Positions 53,428-59,089 of a stretch of 59,089 nucleotides of DNA are shown here, piece after piece. The number at the start of each line of letters is the position of its first letter. Within the stretch, counting starts at the first letter, position 1. This DNA comes from Pseudomonas endophytica (GTDB taxonomy: Bacteria > Pseudomonadota > Gammaproteobacteria > Pseudomonadales > Pseudomonadaceae): contig NZ_LLWH01000068.1 in NCBI RefSeq assembly GCF_001411475.1, positions 1 to 59,089 of the forward strand, written 5' to 3'. The position numbers and the translations under genes are program-made. The notes under the pieces are model-generated. The model searched no databases. It saw only the letters and a list, made by a program, of their open reading frames with translations, and was not told the origin of the DNA.

Positions 53428-54537
53428 ATGCACGGCGAATCACCAATCAAACGTCGCGAATCGCGCAAAATTTGGGTCGGCTCGGTACCGGTGGGCGGCG
53501 ATGCCCCTATTGCTGTACAGAGCATGACCAACAGTGACACCAATGATGTTGCAGCCACAGTCGCTCAAATCAATCGGCTAGAAGCAGCGGGCGTAGATAT
53601 CGTTCGGGTTTCGGTGCCGGACATGGACGCGGCTGAGGCCTTTGGGCGTATCAAACAGTTGGTCAAAGTGCCACTGGTCGCTGATATCCACTTCGATTAC
53701 CGCATTGCGCTGCGCGTTGCCGAGCTGGGTGTGGACTGCTTGAGGATCAACCCGGGCAACATCGGTCGTGAAGACCGCGTGCGTGCAGTAGTTGATGCAG
53801 CACGTGATCGCGGTATTCCGATCCGTATCGGCGTTAACGCCGGTTCACTGGAAAAAGACCTGCAAAAAAAATATGGCGAACCTACACCGGCTGCGCTTGT
53901 TGAGTCGGCTCTGCGCCACGTTGAGCACCTAGAGCGCTTGAATTTCAAGGACTTCAAGGTCAGCGTTAAAGCCTCCGATGTATTTATGGCCGTTGAAGCT
54001 TATCGCTTGCTGGCCAAAGAAATCGTTCAGCCGCTGCATTTAGGCATCACTGAAGCAGGGGGTTTACGCTCTGGCACAGTGAAATCTGCGGTGGGCCTAG
54101 GTATGCTGCTCGCCGAGGGAATTGGCGATACTATTCGTATCTCGTTGGCAGCAGACCCGGTTGAGGAAGTAAAAGTCGGCTACGACATCCTTAAATCCCT
54201 GCATTTGCGCTCGCGAGGTATCAACTTTATCGCGTGCCCAAGCTGCTCCCGGCAGAATTTCGACGTGGTGAAAACCATGAACGAGCTGGAAGTGCGGCTA
54301 GAAGACTTGCTGGTACCGCTGGATGTGGCCGTGATTGGTTGTGTGGTTAACGGCCCCGGTGAAGCCAAAGAGGCTCACGTAGGGTTGACCGGTGGCACGC
54401 CTAACCTGATTTACATCGACGGCAAGCCGGCACAAAAATTGACGAATGAAAACCTGGTGGATCAGCTTGAAAAACTGATCCGGCAGAAGGCGGCCGATAA
54501 GGTCGAAGCTGACGCAGCCGTAATCGCGCGCGGCTAA
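53428..54537 (+). CDS. ispG: 4-hydroxy-3-methylbut-2-enyl-diphosphate synthase
   Basis: IspG (369 aa) is the [4Fe-4S] enzyme of the MEP isoprenoid pathway. Cluster ligands are in [15 protein letters not shown] near 269-283 and [20 protein letters not shown] near 302-321. It starts 3 bp after rodZ and depends on clusters made by the nearby isc operon. Confidence 0.97.
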   Translation: MHGESPIKRRESRKIWVGSVPVGGDAPIAVQSMTNSDTNDVAATVAQINRLEAAGVDIVRVSVPDMDAAEAFGRIKQLVKVPLVADIHFDYRIALRVAELGVDCLRINPGNIGREDRVRAVVDAARDRGIPIRIGVNAGSLEKDLQKKYGEPTPAALVESALRHVEHLERLNFKDFKVSVKASDVFMAVEAYRLLAKEIVQPLHLGITEAGGLRSGTVKSAVGLGMLLAEGIGDTIRISLAADPVEEVKVGYDILKSLHLRSRGINFIACPSCSRQNFDVVKTMNELEVRLEDLLVPLDVAVIGCVVNGPGEAKEAHVGLTGGTPNLIYIDGKPAQKLTNENLVDQLEKLIRQKAADKVEADAAVIARG

Positions 54538-54559
54538 CCAAACGAATAAAGGATTTTTT

Positions 54560-55849
54560 GTGAGCAAGTCTTTGCAAGCCATTCGTGGCATGAATGACAT
54601 CCTGCCAGAGCAAACGCCGTTATGGCGCTACTTCGAAGGCAAGGTTGCGCGTTTGCTGGATAACTACGGTTACAAGCAAATCCGTATGCCAATCGTCGAG
54701 TTCACCGAGCTGTTCAAGCGCTCGATTGGCGAAGTGACCGACATCGTCGAAAAAGAGATGTACACCTTCGAAGACCGCAATGGCGATTCGCTGACCTTGC
54801 GCCCAGAAGGCACCGCCGCGTGCGTGCGTGCTGTGCTTGAGCACGGCATCACGGGCGGTGGTCAGGTACAAAAATTGTGGTACATCGGCCCGATGTTCCG
54901 TCACGAGCGCCCGCAAAAAGGCCGTTATCGTCAGTTCCATCAGATTGGGGTTGAAGTGTTCAACCTTGATGGACCAGACATCGACGCCGAATTGATCTTG
55001 CTGACCTGGCGTCTGTGGGGTGAGCTGGGTATTCGTGATGCAGTGAAACTTGAGCTCAACAGCTTGGGGACTAGCGAGGCGCGTGCGCGCTACCGTGCAG
55101 CGCTGGTTGACTACCTGTCTTCGCGCTTGAGCGAACTTGACGAAGACAGCCAGCGTCGATTGAAAACCAATCCGTTGCGAGTGCTCGACACTAAAAACGC
55201 CGACACCCAGGCGGTACTGGTTGACGCGCCTAAGCTGGCCGACTATCTCGATGAAGAATCCCGTGTGCACTTTGAGGGCCTCAAGGCTCGCTTGGATGCT
55301 GCCGGTATTCCTTACGTGATCAACCCTAAGCTGGTGCGCGGTCTTGATTACTACAGCAAAACCGTCTTTGAATGGGTCACCGACAAGCTCGGCGCCCAAG
55401 GCACTGTCTGTGCTGGTGGTCGCTATGACGGCTTGGTTGAACAAATGGGTGGCAAGCCAACGACCGGTGTTGGTTTTGCAATGGGTATCGAACGTCTGAT
55501 TCTGCTCCTCGAAACGCTGGAGCAAATCCCTGAAGAAATTGCGCGTCAGGTGGACGTTTACCTGTGCGCTTTCGGTGAGGCCGCTGAACTGGCTGCTTTG
55601 GCCTTGAGCGAACGTGTTCGTGATCAGTTGCCAAACCTGCGTCTGCAAATCAATGCGGGTGCTGGTAGCTTTAAGAGTCAGTTTAAAAAGGCTGACAAGA
55701 GCGGTGCGTTGTATGCACTGATTCTGGGTGAAGACGAACTGGCCCAGCGAGTGGTGGGCGTTAAACCCCTGCGTGGCCAAGGCGAACAACAAACTATTGC
55801 CTGGGATGCTCTTTCCGAGCACTTGGCCACCTGCATCGTGCAGGGTTGA
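54560..55849 (+). CDS. hisS: Histidyl-tRNA synthetase
   Basis: HisRS (429 aa) charges tRNA-His. Class II motifs are complete: [16 protein letters not shown] at the start, [17 protein letters not shown] near 79-95, [20 protein letters not shown] near 112-131 and the histidine-A motif [16 protein letters not shown] near 257-272. It begins at GTG 54560 after AAAGGA. Confidence 0.97.
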   Translation: MSKSLQAIRGMNDILPEQTPLWRYFEGKVARLLDNYGYKQIRMPIVEFTELFKRSIGEVTDIVEKEMYTFEDRNGDSLTLRPEGTAACVRAVLEHGITGGGQVQKLWYIGPMFRHERPQKGRYRQFHQIGVEVFNLDGPDIDAELILLTWRLWGELGIRDAVKLELNSLGTSEARARYRAALVDYLSSRLSELDEDSQRRLKTNPLRVLDTKNADTQAVLVDAPKLADYLDEESRVHFEGLKARLDAAGIPYVINPKLVRGLDYYSKTVFEWVTDKLGAQGTVCAGGRYDGLVEQMGGKPTTGVGFAMGIERLILLLETLEQIPEEIARQVDVYLCAFGEAAELAALALSERVRDQLPNLRLQINAGAGSFKSQFKKADKSGALYALILGEDELAQRVVGVKPLRGQGEQQTIAWDALSEHLATCIVQG

Positions 55850-55889
55850 AGCTGTTTAACAGCCGATTTATCGAATAAGGAGTGTTGGG

Positions 55890-56531
55890 GTGTCGAGTAA
55901 CGATGATGATCAGCTGGGCGAGTTGAAAGACTGGTGGCAGCGCAACGGCAAACCCCTGGTCACTGGCGGCGTGCTGGCGCTGGTGGTGGTGTTCGGCTGG
56001 CAGGCTTGGCACAAATATCAGGCGAATCAGTCGCAGGGCGCGTCGATTCTCTACCAACAATTGCTTGAAACCACACTGACGCCCAACGGGCAGCCAGACA
56101 CAACTCGCGTGGCCGAATTGGCCAACAAGTTGAACAGTGAGTATGGCGGCACTGCGTACGCACAGTTTGGTGGTCTGTTTGTCGCTAAAGTAGCCGTAGA
56201 CACTGGCAAGCTGGATGACGCGGCAGCTGAGCTTAAGGCCATTGTCGATAAGCCAGCTAACCCGACCCTGAGTGAAGTGGCGCGTCAGCGTCTGGCTCAG
56301 GTTTTAGCAGCGCAAGGCAAAGCTGATGAGGCTTTGAAGCTGTTGGGCGGTGATTCGGACAAAGCATTCCTGGCCAGCCGTGAAGAACTGAAAGGCGACT
56401 TGCTGGTTCAGCAAGGTCGCACCGATGACGCGCGTGCTGCCTACGAAAAAGCCAAAGCTGCTTTGTCTGATGAGGCGGCGGTGGGTGGCTTACAAATCAA
56501 GCTCGATGACCTGGCCAAAGGGGATGCGTGA
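55890..56531 (+). CDS. yfgM: YfgM-like tetratricopeptide membrane protein
   Basis: The 213-residue protein is anchored by one N-terminal helix (PLVTGGVLALVVVFGWQAWH near 23-42) with a periplasmic TPR domain (LAQVLAAQGKADEALKLLGG). In E. coli YfgM binds the SecYEG-PpiD complex. It begins at GTG 55890 after AAGGAG. It lies between hisS and bamB as usual. Confidence 0.93.
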   Translation: MSSNDDDQLGELKDWWQRNGKPLVTGGVLALVVVFGWQAWHKYQANQSQGASILYQQLLETTLTPNGQPDTTRVAELANKLNSEYGGTAYAQFGGLFVAKVAVDTGKLDDAAAELKAIVDKPANPTLSEVARQRLAQVLAAQGKADEALKLLGGDSDKAFLASREELKGDLLVQQGRTDDARAAYEKAKAALSDEAAVGGLQIKLDDLAKGDA

Positions 56532-57675
56532 AGTGATGCGTTGGAAACATGCGGCATTGCTGGCTCTGGTCGTTCTGGCCGCGGGTTGCAGCAGCAACAG
56601 CAAAAAAGAACTGCCACCAGCGGAACTGACCGACTTCAAAGAGGAAGTCGTTCTGCAAAAGCAGTGGGATCGTTCGATCGGTGATGGTCAGGGTAAAAAC
56701 TACACCCTGCTGACGCCAGCGGTTGAAGGTAATACGATCTACGCCGCTGATGTGAACGGTATTGTGATGTCTCTGGACCGCATGAACGGCGACGTTCAGT
56801 GGAAGAAAGACCTCGAGCTGCCTGTTTCCGGCGCAGTGGGTGCTGGTTATGGCCTGCTCATGCTCGGCACCTTGCAGGGCGATGTGATTGCCCTGGACTC
56901 CAGCACTGGCGAAGAAAAGTGGCGCGCTCGCGTCAACAGTGAAGTGCTTGCACCTCCTGCCAACAACGGCGATATCGTTGTGGTTCAGACCCAAGATGAT
57001 CACCTGATTGGCCTTGATGCCTCAACCGGTGATCAGCGCTGGATCTATGACAGCACTCCGGGTGTGCTGACGTTACGGGGGACTGGTGCTCCGTTGGTGA
57101 CCAACCGTCTAGCGATTGCAGGTCTTTCGACCGGTAAAGTTGTGGCCGTTGATATTCAAAATGGTGTGCCGGTGTGGGAATCGCGCGTAGCGATCCCACA
57201 AGGCCGTTCGGAGCTGGAGCGTATCGTCGATATTGACGGCGGTCTGCTTCTGTCGGGTGGTACGTTGTACGTCGCCAGCTACCAGGGCCGTATGGCGGCC
57301 TTGGAACTCGAGAGCGGTCGCGTGCTTTGGCAGCGTGATGCTTCCAGCTACGCGGGTGTCGCGCAAGGGTTCGGCAACGTCTACATCAGCCTGGCTTCCG
57401 GCACTGTAGAAGGCGTTGACGAACGTTCGACCACCCAACTGTGGAGCAATGATGCTCTGGCACGTCGTCAGTTGTCGGCGCCAGAAGTCTTCTCCAGCTA
57501 TGTTGCCGTCGGTGACTTCGAAGGCTATCTGCACCTGTTGAGCCAGGTTGATGGTCGTTTCGTTGGCCGTACTCGGATTGACAGCGACGGCCTTCGGGCG
57601 CGTCCGCTGGTGGTCGGTGACATGATTTACGTGTTTGGTAACAGCGGCAAACTGGAAGCCCTGACCATTCGCTAA
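56524..57675 (+). CDS. bamB: Outer-membrane assembly lipoprotein BamB
   Basis: BamB (383 aa) is the beta-propeller lipoprotein of the BAM complex. The signal WKHAALLALVVLAAGCSS gives the lipidated cysteine near residue 23. Propeller repeats include GDVIALDSSTGEEKWRARVN and GKVVAVDIQNGVPVWESRVA. The ATG at 56524 overlaps yfgM; a second ATG at 56536 also fits and would shorten the signal by four residues. Confidence 0.95.
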   Translation: MREVMRWKHAALLALVVLAAGCSSNSKKELPPAELTDFKEEVVLQKQWDRSIGDGQGKNYTLLTPAVEGNTIYAADVNGIVMSLDRMNGDVQWKKDLELPVSGAVGAGYGLLMLGTLQGDVIALDSSTGEEKWRARVNSEVLAPPANNGDIVVVQTQDDHLIGLDASTGDQRWIYDSTPGVLTLRGTGAPLVTNRLAIAGLSTGKVVAVDIQNGVPVWESRVAIPQGRSELERIVDIDGGLLLSGGTLYVASYQGRMAALELESGRVLWQRDASSYAGVAQGFGNVYISLASGTVEGVDERSTTQLWSNDALARRQLSAPEVFSSYVAVGDFEGYLHLLSQVDGRFVGRTRIDSDGLRARPLVVGDMIYVFGNSGKLEALTIR

Positions 57676-57684
57676 GGCGTCTAT

Positions 57685-57708
57685 GCTTGAGACTCTAGAG
57701 TCTCAAGC
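57685..57708. repeat. 24-bp perfect palindrome after bamB
   Basis: GCTTGAGACTCT is followed at once by its reverse complement, ending 33 bp after the bamB stop. In RNA it would be a 9-bp stem with a 6-nt loop. A second hairpin, CCTTGC/GCAAGG, follows. Confidence 0.7.
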
Positions 57709-57757
57709 AGCCTTGCTCTTGCAAGGCTTGCGGCACATTTGTGCTGTTCCGAACTCT

Positions 57758-57788
57758 GGCCGCTGCCTTGCAGCGGCTTTTGTATTTT
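57758..57788 (+). terminator. Terminator between bamB and der
   Basis: GCCGCTG and CAGCGGC pair across a short loop and are followed by TTTTGTATTTT. Confidence 0.8.
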
Positions 57789-57813
57789 CTGAAATAACGA
57801 AGTGGAGAGCCGC

Positions 57814-59089
57814 ATGGTTCCCGTAATCGCCCTGGTGGGCCGACCCAATGTCGGCAAGTCCACCTTGTTCAACCGCCTGACCAGGACTCGTGACGCCATC
57901 GTCGGCGACTTGTCCGGTCTGACCCGTGATCGCCAATACGGTGAGGCCAAGTGGCAAGGGCGTTCCTACATTTTGGTCGACACCGGTGGTATTTCCGGTG
58001 ACGAGCACGGTATGGACGAAAAAATGGCCGAGCAATCGTTGCTGGCCATCGAAGAAGCCGATGTCGTTCTGTTCCTGGTAGATGCTAAAGCGGGCTTCAC
58101 CGCCGCTGACCAGATGATCGGTGAGCATCTTCGCAAACGTAACAAGCGCTCTTACGTTGTAGCCAACAAAGTCGACAACATCGACCCAGACATGGCTCGC
58201 GCTGAATTCGCACCGCTGGGCATGGGCGACGCAATACCGATCGCTGGCGCACATGGCCGTGGTATCACGCAGTTGTTGGAAATTGCCTTGGGCAGCTTCC
58301 CGCGTGACGCTGAAGAGCCAGAAGAAGGCGAAGAAGAAGTCGTTCTCGAAGGTGAGGAAGCCAAGCGCATTCCTGGCCCAAGCGAAAAAGACGGTATCAA
58401 AATCGCCATCATTGGTCGTCCAAACGTCGGTAAATCCACGCTAGTCAATCGCATGCTCGGTGAAGACCGAGTCATCGTGTACGACCAGCCCGGCACTACC
58501 CGCGACAGTATTTACATCCCGTTCGAGCGTAACGACGAGAAGTACACGCTGATTGACACCGCCGGTGTGCGCAAGCGCGGCAAGATCCACGAAGAAGTCG
58601 AAAAGTTCTCCGTGGTCAAAACCCTGCAAGCGATCAAAGATGCCAACGTGGTGATCTTTGTAATGGACGCCCGTGAGGGCGTGGTTGATCACGACCTAAA
58701 CCTGTTGGGCTTTGCTCTTGAAGCGGGTCGGGCACTGGTTATTGCGATCAACAAGTGGGACGGCATGACCCCGAGCGAGCGCGACTACGTTAAGGTCGAG
58801 TTGACGCGTCGCTTGTTCTTCGTCGAATTCGCTGACATCCACTTCATCTCGGCGTTGCACGGCACGGGCGTGGGTAACTTGTACCAGTCGGTGCAAAACT
58901 CCTTCAAATCGGCGGTTACACGCTGGCCGACCAACCGTCTGACCCAGATCCTAGAAGATGCGGTCAGTGAGCACGCGCCGCCGATGGTTAACAGCCGCCG
59001 GATCAAACTGCGTTATGCCCACTTGGGCGGTGCTAACCCGCCGATTATCGTGATCCACGGTAACCACGTTGACAAGGTGCCGCAACCTT
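57814..59089 (+). CDS. der: Ribosome-assembly GTPase Der (EngA), 3' end outside window
   Basis: Der is a double-GTPase needed for 50S ribosome assembly. The frame starts [20 protein letters not shown] with the first P-loop; [11 protein letters not shown] and NKVDN follow. The second G domain starts with [20 protein letters not shown] near 194-213, then [11 protein letters not shown] and NKWDG. 425 codons are present and the window ends inside the KH-like domain, so only about 60-65 residues are missing. ATG 57814 has GGAGAG upstream. Confidence 0.97.
   Translation, partial: MVPVIALVGRPNVGKSTLFNRLTRTRDAIVGDLSGLTRDRQYGEAKWQGRSYILVDTGGISGDEHGMDEKMAEQSLLAIEEADVVLFLVDAKAGFTAADQMIGEHLRKRNKRSYVVANKVDNIDPDMARAEFAPLGMGDAIPIAGAHGRGITQLLEIALGSFPRDAEEPEEGEEEVVLEGEEAKRIPGPSEKDGIKIAIIGRPNVGKSTLVNRMLGEDRVIVYDQPGTTRDSIYIPFERNDEKYTLIDTAGVRKRGKIHEEVEKFSVVKTLQAIKDANVVIFVMDAREGVVDHDLNLLGFALEAGRALVIAINKWDGMTPSERDYVKVELTRRLFFVEFADIHFISALHGTGVGNLYQSVQNSFKSAVTRWPTNRLTQILEDAVSEHAPPMVNSRRIKLRYAHLGGANPPIIVIHGNHVDKVPQP

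Overview
The window is chromosomal DNA of a Pseudomonas, most likely of the fluorescens/fragi/syringae side of the genus. The evidence is gene order: tRNA-Leu, queA, tgt, yajC, secD, secF, then suhB, trmJ, cysE, iscRSUA-hscBA-fdx-iscX, ndk, rlmN, pilW, rodZ, ispG, hisS, yfgM, bamB, der. Pseudomonas-type REP sequences, a short Pseudomonas RHS protein and DUF3077/DUF6124 genes agree. The species cannot be fixed from the sequence alone.

Layout. (1) 1-6.4 kb: the start of an amino-acid ABC transporter (aapJ, aapQ), an unusual 704-residue dehydrogenase/FAD-oxidase fusion, an Lrp-type regulator divergent from a LysE/RhtB exporter, a DUF924 protein and a cytochrome c. (2) 6.4-8.2 kb: decayed DNA with a frameshifted DUF6124 gene, a short RHS protein and an IS5-family transposase fragment. 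(3) 8.2-14.4 kb: a Fur-controlled siderophore uptake operon (ECF sigma, FecR-like anti-sigma, TonB-dependent transducer, DUF3649, PepSY reductase-like protein, DUF3325), with overlapping starts and stops. (4) 14.4-17.5 kb: OsmC, an SMI1/KNR4 protein, gene fragments, and a DUF3077 gene behind a structured leader. (5) 17.54-35.14 kb: a 17.6-kb integrative element inserted in the 3' end of tRNA-Leu(CAA). It is bounded by a 21/22-nt direct repeat and carries integrase, AlpA, a Toprim/DUF927 primase-helicase, an origin-like repeat region and cargo genes. (6) 35.2-59.1 kb: conserved housekeeping DNA.

The element resembles a P4-type satellite or phage-inducible island. It has integration, excision-regulator and replication genes but no capsid, portal or terminase gene. 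Its replication operon sits behind a leader built like the P4/P1 immunity region. A segment (seqB) can pair with an upstream site beside an intrinsic terminator (seqA) and with the Shine-Dalgarno region of the first gene (seqC). A second copy of this leader lies just outside the element, before the DUF3077 gene. Its pairing segments have changed together, which supports real RNA-RNA pairing and suggests different specificities.

The cargo is AT-richer by eye and looks like phage defence. One candidate system is an HD-domain dNTP triphosphohydrolase overlapping a polyA-polymerase-fold nucleotidyltransferase, next to an HTH protein and a probable structured RNA. Another is a two-gene operon joining a stand-alone MgsA/RarA C-terminal-like protein to a protein with a weak DarT-like N-terminus. 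I do not recognise either pair as a named system. They are the main leads, together with the duplicated antisense leader.
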